In this document: one piece after another, positions 1 to 7,468 of the stretch | Layout of the letters: each line of letters opens with the position of its first letter | How positions within the stretch are numbered: position 1 is the stretch's first letter | Source: an uncultured Bacillota bacterium | GTDB lineage: Bacteria > Bacillota > Clostridia > Lachnospirales > Lachnospiraceae | DNA: 21,387 nt | Assembly (NCBI GenBank): GCA_958352855.1 | Contig: CATWQE010000043.1 | Coordinates: forward strand, 1 to 21,387 | Direction of reading: 5' to 3' | Program-made: the position numbers and the translations under genes | Notes under the pieces: generated by a model | The model's database searches: none | Seen by the model: the letters and a program-made list of their open reading frames with translations, nothing else | Told to the model about the DNA's origin: nothing

Positions 1-1
1 A

Positions 2-145
2 GACTATGGCTATATGGTGGGAATCATCAATGTAAAAGTAAAAAAAGTGCCTCTGGGCGAATGTGCAGGCAAGCTGAAAATGGTATCACCTACAGACCAG
101 CTTGTAGAAGATGCAAAACGCATTGGCATTAGCTTTGGAGACTGA
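2..145 (+). CDS. pfkA: 6-phosphofructokinase, C-terminal end (partial)
   Basis: Only the last 47 codons are present; the gene starts before the window. The translated end runs DYGYMVGIINVKVKKVPLGE and finishes with KRIGISFGD before TGA. This is the C-terminal pattern I associate with group A 6-phosphofructokinases of clostridia, where a G-x-M-V-G strand is followed by a V-P-L segment and a closing LGISFGD-like end. The enzyme phosphorylates fructose-6-phosphate in glycolysis. No active-site segment is visible, so ATP versus pyrophosphate use cannot be judged. The dnaX start lies 16 bases after its stop, so the two may be co-transcribed. The identification rests on a short tail only. Confidence 0.7.
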   Translation, partial: DYGYMVGIINVKVKKVPLGECAGKLKMVSPTDQLVEDAKRIGISFGD

Positions 146-161
146 GAAAGGGAGAACACAC

Positions 162-1781
162 ATGAGCTATACAGCTCTTTACAGAAAGTTCCGTCCAAAG
201 GACTTTGAAGACGTAAAAGGACAGGAACATATTGTTACCACATTGAAAAATCAGATAAAAGCTGATAGAATCGGACATGCGTATCTTTTCTGCGGTACCA
301 GAGGTACTGGTAAGACTACCATTGCCAAGATTCTGGCAAGGGCAGTAAACTGTGAACATCCTGTGGATGGCAGTCCCTGTAATACCTGCAAGACCTGCCA
401 GGCGATTCTGGAAGGAACCTCTATGAATGTCATAGAGATTGACGCAGCTTCCAACAACGGTGTGGACAATATCAGGGAAATCAGGGAAGAAGTGGCATAC
501 AGACCAACAGAAGGCCGCTATAAGGTTTATATTATTGATGAGGTTCATATGCTGTCTACAGGAGCTTTTAATGCCCTGTTAAAGACGCTGGAAGAACCGC
601 CGTCGTATGTTATCTTTATTTTGGCTACCACAGAAGCACATAAGATTCCCATTACTATTTTATCCAGGTGCCAGCGATATGATTTCAGGAGAATTACTGT
701 AGAGACCATTGCCAATCGTCTGACAGAACTCATGGAAAAAGAGGGAAACGATGTGGAAGAGAAGGCCATCCGCTACATTGCCAAGGCAGCGGACGGTTCT
801 ATGCGCGATGCTCTTTCTCTTTTAGACCAGTGTATTGCCTTTTATCTGGGAGAGACACTTACCTATGAAAAGGTATTGGAGAACCTGGGAGCAGTGGACA
901 CAGATATTTTCAGCGGTCTTTTGCGGAAGATTTTAAGGCAGGACACAGCAGGCGCAGTGAAAACCCTGGAAGAAATTATCTTACAGGGCAAGGAGATGGG
1001 GCAGTTTGTTACAGATTTCATCTGGTACCTGAGGAACTTGTTGTTAATAGGTTCTTCGGAACATCCGGAAGAAGCTGTGGATGTGTCTGCAGAAAATCTG
1101 GAGAAGATGAAAGAAGAAAGCGCTATGATGGATGCAGAAACCCTGATGCGCTATATCCGTATTTTTTCTGAATTATCTAATCAGATTAAGTATGCTTCCC
1201 AGAAGCGCGTCCTGGTGGAAATTGCCATTATTAAGTTATGTCAACCTGTGATGGAAACAAATCTGGATTCTCTGTATGACAGGGTACGTGTTCTGGAGGA
1301 AAAACTGAAAAATGGTGTGGTGGCAGCGCCACCTGTGTCTCAGGGGGTGGCAGATACTTCTGTGAAAACAGCAGAGCATTCAAAAACAGAGCCACAGCCA
1401 AAACCGGAAAAGGCAGCCCCGGAGGATTTACAGTATGTGCGCCAGAACTGGAATGCCATTATCCGGGATACCAAAGGGCTTTTACAGCAAATGCTGTTAG
1501 AATCTACGCCCAAATATGATGGAAGCACAGGAGAGCCTGTACTCTATGTGGAATTTAGGAACTTTCTGGCAAAAACCTGTATGGATAGCCCCGACAGCAT
1601 GGAAATGTTGAAAAATGCCATACGGAAAAAAATCGGAAAAGATGTAGAAATCAAGATGATTTTAAAAGACGGGGATGCAGGGGAAACCAGAGGCGGACTG
1701 TCTGAAATTACTGTGGATGATTTATTGATGCAGAATATAAACATGGAAATTTCAGTGGAAACAATGGATGATGATGAATAG
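162..1781 (+). CDS. dnaX: DNA polymerase III subunit gamma/tau
   Basis: 539-residue clamp-loader ATPase that opens the beta clamp and tethers polymerase cores at the replication fork. The ATG at 162 is chosen because MSYTALYRKFRP is the family N-terminus and an AAAGGGAG ribosome site sits 7 bases upstream. An in-frame start at 111 would add 17 unrelated residues overlapping the previous gene. Visible motifs are Walker A GTRGTGKTT (45-53), four zinc cysteines (C64, C73, C76, C79), Walker B with D126-E127, sensor 1 ATT (155-157) and the SRC box (168-170). The C-terminal third is low in conservation with a P/E/K-rich linker at about 405-435, as expected for tau. It is followed 12 bases later by ebfC, the usual dnaX-ebfC-recR order. 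No clear frameshift site for a short gamma form was seen. Confidence 0.97.
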   Translation: MSYTALYRKFRPKDFEDVKGQEHIVTTLKNQIKADRIGHAYLFCGTRGTGKTTIAKILARAVNCEHPVDGSPCNTCKTCQAILEGTSMNVIEIDAASNNGVDNIREIREEVAYRPTEGRYKVYIIDEVHMLSTGAFNALLKTLEEPPSYVIFILATTEAHKIPITILSRCQRYDFRRITVETIANRLTELMEKEGNDVEEKAIRYIAKAADGSMRDALSLLDQCIAFYLGETLTYEKVLENLGAVDTDIFSGLLRKILRQDTAGAVKTLEEIILQGKEMGQFVTDFIWYLRNLLLIGSSEHPEEAVDVSAENLEKMKEESAMMDAETLMRYIRIFSELSNQIKYASQKRVLVEIAIIKLCQPVMETNLDSLYDRVRVLEEKLKNGVVAAPPVSQGVADTSVKTAEHSKTEPQPKPEKAAPEDLQYVRQNWNAIIRDTKGLLQQMLLESTPKYDGSTGEPVLYVEFRNFLAKTCMDSPDSMEMLKNAIRKKIGKDVEIKMILKDGDAGETRGGLSEITVDDLLMQNINMEISVETMDDDE

Positions 1782-1793
1782 GAGGAGCCTGAC

Positions 1794-2150
1794 ATGGCAA
1801 AAAGAGGTGGATTTCCAGGTGGTATGATGCCTGGAAACATGAATAATTTAATGAAACAGGCGCAGAAAATGCAGCGCCAGATGGAAGAAAATCAGAAAGC
1901 ATTAGAGGAAAAAGAATTTACAGCAGCAGCAGGCGGCGGCGCTGTAGAGGTAACCGTTTCTGGTAAAAAAGAAGTGTTAAAGGTAAAACTGGCAGAGGAA
2001 GTAGTAGATCCAGACGATATTGAAATGCTGGAAGATTTGATTGTAGCTGCAACCAATGAAGCGCTGCGAAAAATGGAAGAAGCTTCCGCAGCAGTGATGT
2101 CCAAACTGACAGGCGGCCTGGGAGGAATGGGCGGCGGATTCCCATTCTAA
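1794..2150 (+). CDS. ebfC: YbaB/EbfC family nucleoid-associated protein
   Basis: 118-residue small DNA-binding protein of the YbaB/EbfC family, which forms dimers that bind DNA and is nearly always encoded between dnaX and recR. The N-terminus is Gly/Met-rich (GGFPGGMMPGNMNNLMKQAQ). It is followed by the amphipathic helix with QKMQRQMEE, the central VEVTVSGKKEVLKVKL strands, the DPDDIEMLEDLI helix and a Gly-rich tail ending GGGFPF. Length is normal for the family. The start has an AGGAGG site about 8 bases upstream. The product probably binds the chromosome and may assist recombination or replication with its neighbours, but its exact role is not clear in the family as a whole. Confidence 0.95.
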   Translation: MAKRGGFPGGMMPGNMNNLMKQAQKMQRQMEENQKALEEKEFTAAAGGGAVEVTVSGKKEVLKVKLAEEVVDPDDIEMLEDLIVAATNEALRKMEEASAAVMSKLTGGLGGMGGGFPF

Positions 2151-2168
2151 ATCTAAAGGAGAAAAGAA

Positions 2169-2768
2169 TTGGAATATTACAGCAGTCATATAAACAAACT
2201 TATTGAAGAATTTTCCAGATTACCCGGTATCGGAGCAAAATCAGCCCAGCGCCTGGCATTTCACGTTTTAAACATGCCTATGGATCAGGTTCAGAGCCTG
2301 TCAAGCGCTATTTTAAATGCCAAGGCAAATGTGCAGTATTGTAAATGCTGTTATACATTAACGGATCAGGAAATTTGCCCTATTTGCAACAATCCTCGCC
2401 GGGATCATCAGGTAATCATGGTGGTGGAAAATACCAGAGATTTGGCAGCTTACGAAAAAACAGGCAAGTTTGATGGGGTTTACCACGTGCTTCATGGCGC
2501 CATTTCCCCTATGCTTGGAATCGGGCCGGACGATATTAAGTTAAAAGAGCTGATGCAGCGCATTGCAGAACAGGATATCCAGGAGGTAATCATTGCTACA
2601 AATTCCAGCCTGGAGGGAGAAACCACAGCAATGTATATCAGTAAGCTGATTAAGCCTGCGGGAATTAAAGTAAGCAGGATTGCCAGCGGAGTGCCGGTAG
2701 GCGGAGACCTGGAGTATATTGACGAAGTCACTCTTTTAAGGGCTTTGGAAGGCAGAGTAGAGCTATGA
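2169..2768 (+). CDS. recR: Recombination protein RecR
   Basis: 199-residue RecR, which acts with RecO (and RecF) to load RecA on single-stranded gaps. The start codon is TTG at 2169, preceded by AAAGGAG at 2155-2161; the encoded MEYYSSHINKLIEEFSRLPG matches the family N-terminus, so the TTG is accepted. Domains in order are a helix-hairpin-helix at RLPGIGAKSAQRL (18-30), a C4 zinc finger (C58, C61, C70, C73), a Toprim fold beginning VIMVVEN (E87) and a C-terminal GVPVGGDLEYIDEVTLLRAL stretch typical of the family. Length is standard. Its stop codon overlaps the ATG of the downstream LacI-type gene (ATGA), so the two are probably translationally coupled. Confidence 0.97.
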   Translation: MEYYSSHINKLIEEFSRLPGIGAKSAQRLAFHVLNMPMDQVQSLSSAILNAKANVQYCKCCYTLTDQEICPICNNPRRDHQVIMVVENTRDLAAYEKTGKFDGVYHVLHGAISPMLGIGPDDIKLKELMQRIAEQDIQEVIIATNSSLEGETTAMYISKLIKPAGIKVSRIASGVPVGGDLEYIDEVTLLRALEGRVEL

Positions 2769-3880
2769 GAAAAAAAGTAACCTCCACAGATATTGCAAAG
2801 ACGGCGGGCGTTTCTCAAGCTACTGTATCTATGGTGCTGAACAAGAAGTATAATGTTTCTTTTTCCAAAGAAACTATACAAAAAGTAGAGCAGGCGGCCA
2901 GAGATATGGGCTACACCATTCCGAAACGCAGAAGCCAGAAGAGCCAGAAAAACAGCCGGCTGATTGTTGTATTTTGCCCTACGCTTACCAATCCTTATTA
3001 TGTGATGCTTTTGCAGGGAATTGAAACAGTGGCAAAAGAAAAGGGATATGGTGTTTTTGTGTGCAACACTCAGCGGGAGCTGAAAATGGAAGAACAGTAC
3101 CTGAAAATGATGCACAGTGTATCGCCGGCAGGAATTATCTACACCTGTAACCCAAGTGAAGCCTTTATGGAGCAGGTAGAAGAAATTGCGGGAAAAATCC
3201 CACTGGTAGTTATCAGTAACCGGGAACGGGTAAAGGTAGATGCTATTAACCAGGATAATACCAAGGTTGGAAGTCTTATGGCACGTCATTTACTGGATCT
3301 GGGGCATCGGGAAGTGGCATTTATTGCACCGCCTCTTACCAAGCGTCAGGAACAGCGCTCCAGAAGGGTGGAAGGTTTTGTACGGGAGTATGAAAAGGAA
3401 GGATTGTCTCAATCTGTGATTATTAAAGCCGCAGATGATATCTGGGATGAGGTGCTGCCAAGTGTTGATTCAGAATACCGTATAGGGTATACCCTGACCA
3501 AAGAGCTTCTGGCAGAAAAGCGAAAAGTCACAGCTATTGCAGGACTGAATGATATGATTGCCTTTGGAATTATAGACGCTCTTCAGGAAGAAAAATTAAA
3601 AGTTCCGGGAGATGTTTCTGTCATAGGCTGCGATAATATTATCTTTGGAAGAATGTCTCAGATGTCTTTGACAACGATTGAACATTTTGTCCCTTTAAAG
3701 GGAAGGGACGCCTGTGATATTATTATGAAGAAGATTGAATCCGCACATAATACCTATTCAGATACAGAGCCTACCAGTACGTATCATATTGAGTATGAGC
3801 CAAAGCTTATTGTGCGCAAGACAACAGCTTATGTAAATTCTAAGAGGAAAAAGAAAAAGGGCAAGAAAAAAATTAATTAA
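2765..3880 (+). CDS. LacI family transcriptional regulator
   Basis: 371-residue DNA-binding regulator. An N-terminal LacI helix-turn-helix (about 4-26, TSTDIAKTAGVSQATVSMVL) and a hinge region (about 48-56) are followed by a periplasmic-binding-like sensor domain (about 66-350) with typical strands LIVVFCPTLTNPYY and VSVIGCDNI. Such proteins repress sugar-use genes and release DNA on binding a sugar or phospho-sugar. The ATG overlaps the recR stop codon, an unusual partner for a sugar regulator. The next operon downstream (transaldolase, transketolase) is a plausible but untested target. The last 12 residues are a run of Lys and Arg, not usual for the family and possibly a nonspecific DNA or RNA tether. 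The effector cannot be predicted from sequence. Confidence 0.9.
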   Translation: MRKKVTSTDIAKTAGVSQATVSMVLNKKYNVSFSKETIQKVEQAARDMGYTIPKRRSQKSQKNSRLIVVFCPTLTNPYYVMLLQGIETVAKEKGYGVFVCNTQRELKMEEQYLKMMHSVSPAGIIYTCNPSEAFMEQVEEIAGKIPLVVISNRERVKVDAINQDNTKVGSLMARHLLDLGHREVAFIAPPLTKRQEQRSRRVEGFVREYEKEGLSQSVIIKAADDIWDEVLPSVDSEYRIGYTLTKELLAEKRKVTAIAGLNDMIAFGIIDALQEEKLKVPGDVSVIGCDNIIFGRMSQMSLTTIEHFVPLKGRDACDIIMKKIESAHNTYSDTEPTSTYHIEYEPKLIVRKTTAYVNSKRKKKKGKKKIN

Positions 3881-3952
3881 ATGAAATTGCTGAAATAATT
3901 AGTAATAAAATAGGGAATCCTGGTAAGAAAATCCCTATTGTATGAAAATAAC

Positions 3953-3979
3953 TATTAATAAAATTGTATTTTATTAATA
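3953..3979. repeat. Perfect 12-bp A/T inverted repeat
   Basis: The arms TATTAATAAAAT (3953-3964) and ATTTTATTAATA (3968-3979) are exact reverse complements around a 3-base centre. The repeat lies in the 210-base gap between the LacI-type gene and transaldolase. It could be an operator for a dimeric regulator or a weak A/U-only hairpin. It contains no G or C in the arms, so it is not a convincing intrinsic terminator. Confidence 0.6.
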
Positions 3980-4008
3980 AATAAAATCGCTAATAATACA
4001 GCATCCTC

Positions 4009-4037
4009 TTGCGGAATATTTGTTTAAGGAGTAAACT
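4009..4037 (+). promoter_or_regulatory. Possible promoter of the transaldolase-transketolase operon
   Basis: TTGCGG (4009-4014) and TAAACT (4032-4037) are spaced 17 bases apart, about 55 bases before the transaldolase ATG. The match to the sigma-A consensus is only moderate. The short inverted pair GTTTA/TAAAC overlaps the -10. Other A/T-rich choices upstream are possible. Confidence 0.35.
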
Positions 4038-4090
4038 ATAAGCAACAAACAAATAGAGCCTGCGGGCACCGAATATGGAGGAATAAAGTT

Positions 4091-4744
4091 ATGAAATTTT
4101 TTATTGACACAGCGAAAGTGGAAGATATTAAAAAGGCAAATGATATGGGAATTATCTGTGGTGTAACTACCAATCCGTCTCTGATTGCAAAAGAAGGACG
4201 CGACTTCAATGAAGTAATCAAAGAGATTGCATCTATTGTAGACGGACCAATCAGCGGTGAAGTAAAAGCAACAACTACAGATGCAGAAGGCATGATTAAA
4301 GAAGGCCGCGAAATCGCAGCAATTCACCCGAATATGGTTGTGAAAATTCCAATGACAACAGAAGGTCTGAAAGCTGTAAAAGTATTATCAGCAGAAGGAA
4401 TCAAAACAAATGTAACCTTAATCTTCTCTGCAAACCAGGCGCTTCTGGCAGCAAGAGCAGGGGCTACTTATGTTTCCCCATTCCTTGGAAGACTGGATGA
4501 TATTTCTACAAATGGTGTGGAACTTATCAGCACCATTGCTGAAATGTTTGCAGTAGCTGATATCCCTACAGAAATCATTGCAGCAAGTGTCCGTCACCCA
4601 ATGCATGTGACAGACTGCGCTTTGGCAGGAGCTGATATTGCTACTGTTCCTTACAGTGTTCTGGAACAGATGACAAAACATCCACTTACTGATGCAGGTA
4701 TTGAGAAATTTCAGAAAGACTATATTGCAGTATTTGGCGAGTAA
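4091..4744 (+). CDS. tal: Transaldolase, small FSA/TalC type
   Basis: 217-residue single-domain TIM-barrel aldolase of the MipB/TalC (fructose-6-phosphate aldolase-like) group. As a transaldolase it moves a dihydroxyacetone unit between sedoheptulose-7-phosphate and glyceraldehyde-3-phosphate in the cytoplasmic non-oxidative pentose-phosphate pathway. The start MKFFIDTA and the GVTTNPSL box (24-31) are family hallmarks, and the Schiff-base lysine is K85 in VVKIPMT. ATYVSPFLGRLDD and the closing VLEQMTKHPLTDAGIEKF are also typical. The ribosome site is GGAGG about 9 bases before the ATG. It is followed 43 bases later by the split transketolase genes, which supports transaldolase rather than free fructose-6-phosphate aldolase activity. 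Confidence 0.94.
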   Translation: MKFFIDTAKVEDIKKANDMGIICGVTTNPSLIAKEGRDFNEVIKEIASIVDGPISGEVKATTTDAEGMIKEGREIAAIHPNMVVKIPMTTEGLKAVKVLSAEGIKTNVTLIFSANQALLAARAGATYVSPFLGRLDDISTNGVELISTIAEMFAVADIPTEIIAASVRHPMHVTDCALAGADIATVPYSVLEQMTKHPLTDAGIEKFQKDYIAVFGE

Positions 4745-4787
4745 TGACAACCGCAGAAGCGGGAAAACCAAAAAAGGAGAAAATGTA

Positions 4788-5627
4788 ATGAACAAGTTAG
4801 AACTTCAGAAAACAGCTAACGAGATTCGTAAGGGTATTGTGACTGCTGTTCATTCTGCAAAAGCCGGCCATCCAGGCGGTTCTCTTTCAGCAACAGAAGT
4901 GTTTACTTATTTATATTTTGAAGAAATGAATATTGATCCACAGGAACCGAAAAAAGCTGATCGGGACCGTTTTGTTCTTTCTAAAGGACATACAGCGCCA
5001 GGTTTATATTCCACACTGGCACACAGAGGCTATTTCCCTGTAGAAGATTTAAAGACTCTTCGTCATATTGGTTCTTATCTTCAGGGACATCCGGATATGA
5101 AACACATCCCAGGGGTTGATATGTCCAGCGGTTCTTTGGGACAGGGTATTTCCGCGGCAGTAGGTATGGCTTTATCTGCAAAAATGAGCCAGGAGTCTTA
5201 TCGTGTTTATACACTGTTAGGAGATGGTGAAATTCAGGAAGGACAGGTCTGGGAAGCTGCTATGTTTGCAGGACACAGAAAACTGGATAACCTGACTGTG
5301 ATTGTGGACAACAACGGTCTGCAGATTGATGGAAATATTGAAGATGTATGCTCTCCATACCCAATCGACAAAAAATTTGAAGCATTTAATTTCCATGTGA
5401 TTAATGTGGAAGACGGAAATGATTTTGACCAGTTAAAGGCTGCTTTTGATGAAGCAAAGGCTACAAAAGGTATGCCAACAGCCATTATTATGAAAACAGT
5501 AAAAGGAAAAGACGTGTCCTTTATGGAGAATAATGCAGGATGGCATGGAAAAGCTCCAAACGATGCAGAATATGAAATCGCTATGGCAGATTTGGAAAAG
5601 GTAGGTGAAGCATTATGTCAGAAGTAA
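4788..5627 (+). CDS. Transketolase, N-terminal subunit (housekeeping pair)
   Basis: 279-residue subunit that holds the diphosphate- and metal-binding half of a two-gene transketolase. The ATG at 4788 is chosen because MNKLELQKTANEIRK is the family start and AAGGAG lies 8-13 bases upstream; an upstream in-frame ATG at 4692 would lie inside the transaldolase gene. Visible thiamine diphosphate and substrate residues are H28 in AGHPGGS, H68 in SKGHTAPGLY, H101 in QGHPDM, GDG (145-147) and the NNG near 175-177. With the next gene it transfers glycolaldehyde units between pentose, heptose and triose phosphates. Its last 13 bases overlap the start of the C-terminal subunit gene, so translation is probably coupled. 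Confidence 0.95.
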   Translation: MNKLELQKTANEIRKGIVTAVHSAKAGHPGGSLSATEVFTYLYFEEMNIDPQEPKKADRDRFVLSKGHTAPGLYSTLAHRGYFPVEDLKTLRHIGSYLQGHPDMKHIPGVDMSSGSLGQGISAAVGMALSAKMSQESYRVYTLLGDGEIQEGQVWEAAMFAGHRKLDNLTVIVDNNGLQIDGNIEDVCSPYPIDKKFEAFNFHVINVEDGNDFDQLKAAFDEAKATKGMPTAIIMKTVKGKDVSFMENNAGWHGKAPNDAEYEIAMADLEKVGEALCQK

Positions 5628-6553
5628 AGAAAATCGCAACCAGAGATAGTTATGGTAACGCATTAGTAGAGTTAGGCAAAAAATATGAAAACCTGGTAGT
5701 TCTGGACGCTGACCTGGCAGGTGCCACCAAAACAGGAACCTTCCAGAAAGCATTTCCGGAACGTCACATTGACTGCGGTATTGCAGAAAGCAACATGATG
5801 GGAATTGCAGCAGGACTTTCTACAACAGGAAAAGTTCCATTTGCAAGTACTTTTGCCATGTTTGCAGCAGGACGTGCTTATGAACAGGTTCGTAATTCCA
5901 TTGGTTATCCTCATTTAAATGTAAAAATCGGTGCAACCCATGCCGGTATTTCTGTAGGTGAAGATGGCGCCACACATCAGTGCAACGAAGATATGGCTCT
6001 TATGAGAACCATTCCTGGCATGGTGATTTTGAATCCCTCTGATGATGTAGAAGCAAAAGCAGCAGTAGAAGCCGCTTACTTACATGATGGTCCGGTATAT
6101 CTTCGTTTTGGAAGACTGGCTGTTCCTGTTATCAATGACAATCCAGATTACAAATTTGAAATTGGTAAAGGAATTGTGTTAAGAGAAGGAAAGGATGTTA
6201 CTATTTTTGCAACAGGACTTTGTGTGAATGAGACTCTTCTGGCAGCAGAAAAACTGGCAGAAGACGGTATTGATGCAAAAGTTGTCAACATTCATACCAT
6301 TAAACCTCTGGACGAAGAACTGGTTGTAAAGTCAGCACAGGAAACAGGAAAAGTTGTAACAGTAGAAGAACATTCTGTTATCGGAGGACTTGGCGGCGCA
6401 GTAGCAGAAGTACTGTCTGAGAAGGCTCCTACAAAGATGTTGCGTATTGGTATCAATGATGTATTCGGCGAATCAGGCCCTGCAGTAAAATTACTGGAAA
6501 AATACGGAATTGATGCAGCAGGTATTTATGAAAAAGTAAAAGCATTCATGTAA
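5615..6553 (+). CDS. Transketolase, C-terminal subunit (housekeeping pair)
   Basis: 312-residue partner carrying the pyrimidine-binding and C-terminal domains of the split transketolase. Seen in the sequence are the ATR motif (R10), the catalytic glutamate E58 in CGIAES, the pyrimidine-domain FASTFAMFAAGRAYEQVR segment, H121 in GATHQ and a YLRFGRLAVP stretch at 162-171. These match ordinary phosphate-sugar transketolases. The third domain (about 190-312) contains VVTVEEHSVIGGLGGAVAEV. The gene begins inside the end of the N-terminal subunit gene. It completes a transaldolase-transketolase operon and is followed at once by the hairpin RNA candidate, whose U-rich end would stop the operon. Confidence 0.95.
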   Translation: MSEVKKIATRDSYGNALVELGKKYENLVVLDADLAGATKTGTFQKAFPERHIDCGIAESNMMGIAAGLSTTGKVPFASTFAMFAAGRAYEQVRNSIGYPHLNVKIGATHAGISVGEDGATHQCNEDMALMRTIPGMVILNPSDDVEAKAAVEAAYLHDGPVYLRFGRLAVPVINDNPDYKFEIGKGIVLREGKDVTIFATGLCVNETLLAAEKLAEDGIDAKVVNIHTIKPLDEELVVKSAQETGKVVTVEEHSVIGGLGGAVAEVLSEKAPTKMLRIGINDVFGESGPAVKLLEKYGIDAAGIYEKVKAFM

Positions 6554-6556
6554 TTA

Positions 6557-6711
6557 AAAAAAGAGTTGTCACATGATATAGTATTGTGGAATATTTGTGC
6601 AGTTTTGGCGAATTTGCCGAGTACTCTTTGAGACTACAGGCTCAAAGGGAACGCAGGCTGAGCTGGAAATGTGCAAATGTTCCCGGTATGCTTATGTGGC
6701 AACTCTTTTTT
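6557..6711 (+). ncRNA. Structured RNA candidate with built-in terminator (6S-like outline)
   Basis: A stretch of about 155 bases folds on inspection into a closed structure. The outer stem P1 pairs 6557-6574 with 6694-6711: six A-U pairs plus GAGTTGTCACAT with ATGTGGCAACTC, with one G-U. An asymmetric bubble follows (6575-6587 and 6684-6693). P2 pairs GGAATATTTGTGC (6588-6600) with GTGCAAATGTTCC (6671-6683) over 13 pairs including wobbles. Inside are two hairpins, TTGGC/GCCGA (6605-6620) and CTCTTTGAG/CTCAAAGGG (6624-6649). The 3' arm of P1 runs into TTTTTTCTTT, so the structure ends as an intrinsic terminator. The long closing stem, central bubble and inner stem recall 6S RNA, but it is shorter and more branched than usual. 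It may be only a large terminator of the transketolase operon, or a leader of the next gene. Confidence 0.5.
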
Positions 6712-6769
6712 CTTTACAAAAATTGAGGTTTCGTATAGAATCTAAATAAAAAATGGGGAGTGAGGAATT

Positions 6770-7468
6770 ATGATAGGAAACAGGAAGAGAAGACGCGTTA
6801 GAACAGTGAAGGACCCGGGAAATGAAGAGTTTTATGAGTATATCAAGGACCTGGTCCATCACCCGTATGTGCTGAAAATGAAGAAATACCCCCATCACTG
6901 CGAAACCAGTTGTTATCAGCATTGTCTTAATGTGGCATATTTTAACTATAGAATCTGTAAATTTTTTAATCTGGATGCCAGAAGTGCGGCAAGGGCGGGA
7001 ATGCTCCACGATTTATTTTTGTATGACTGGAGAGGGCATCGCAAGGAGACGGGAGATCCGGTTCATGCCATGACCCACCCCCACACAGCTTTGCGAAATG
7101 CCAGACGTTATTTTAAGCTGAATCCTCTGGAAGAAGAGATGATTGTAAAACATATGTTTCCGGTTACCCCAATACCGCCTACACACTGGGAAACCTGGAT
7201 TATTACCCTGACAGATAAGTATTGCGGTACTTGCGAAATTGGAAGATATTACTACAAAGCATGGTTTCCAAGAGGCGCTTATCTTCTCATTAAAAGAATT
7301 ATCCGCAGGGTATTTGGAGCAAATTATCAGTATAGAGATTATATTCTGCCCTTTGGAGAACAGACAGAGGCCGGCGGTACAGAAGTAAATTTTGCAAAAC
7401 TAAGAGTGCGCTCAGGCTCAGGCTGGAAAAAAGGAAATACGGGAAAAAGGCGCGGCGCAAAATATTGA
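6770..7468 (+). CDS. HD domain-containing phosphohydrolase-like protein
   Basis: 232-residue cytoplasmic protein with the HD metal-binding signature. H51 (YQHCLNVA), H80-D81 (MLHDLFLYDW) and D149 (ITLTDKYCG) are present, with H104 and H128 between them as possible extra ligands. HD proteins of this size often hydrolyse nucleotides or phosphate esters; the substrate here is unknown. The start has a GAGG-type site shortly upstream. The C-terminal tail from about residue 195 is basic and low in complexity, and its last 130 bases overlap the convergent yyaC-like gene. It follows the structured RNA, so it is probably transcribed from its own start or by read-through past that terminator. Confidence 0.85.
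   Translation: MIGNRKRRRVRTVKDPGNEEFYEYIKDLVHHPYVLKMKKYPHHCETSCYQHCLNVAYFNYRICKFFNLDARSAARAGMLHDLFLYDWRGHRKETGDPVHAMTHPHTALRNARRYFKLNPLEEEMIVKHMFPVTPIPPTHWETWIITLTDKYCGTCEIGRYYYKAWFPRGAYLLIKRIIRRVFGANYQYRDYILPFGEQTEAGGTEVNFAKLRVRSGSGWKKGNTGKRRGAKY

Noticed and set aside
111..161. Upstream in-frame start for dnaX
   Set aside because: The extra 17 residues overlap the pfkA end and do not match the family; the ATG at 162 has the better ribosome site.
1622..1640. A-rich run in dnaX as a programmed frameshift site
   Set aside because: It lies near the C-terminal end, not after the ATPase domains, and the codon phase does not give a good slippery heptamer.
2492..3289. Long minus-strand open frame opposite recR and the LacI gene
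   Set aside because: It is a shadow of two clear genes, rich in unlike residues and without a recognisable domain.
3911..3937. TAGGGA/TCCCTA hairpin as a terminator of the LacI gene
   Set aside because: Only six pairs, a long loop and no T run.
4013..4023. GGAATATTTGT shared with the RNA candidate at 6588
   Set aside because: An 11-base match in A/T-rich DNA could be chance and no further similarity surrounds it.
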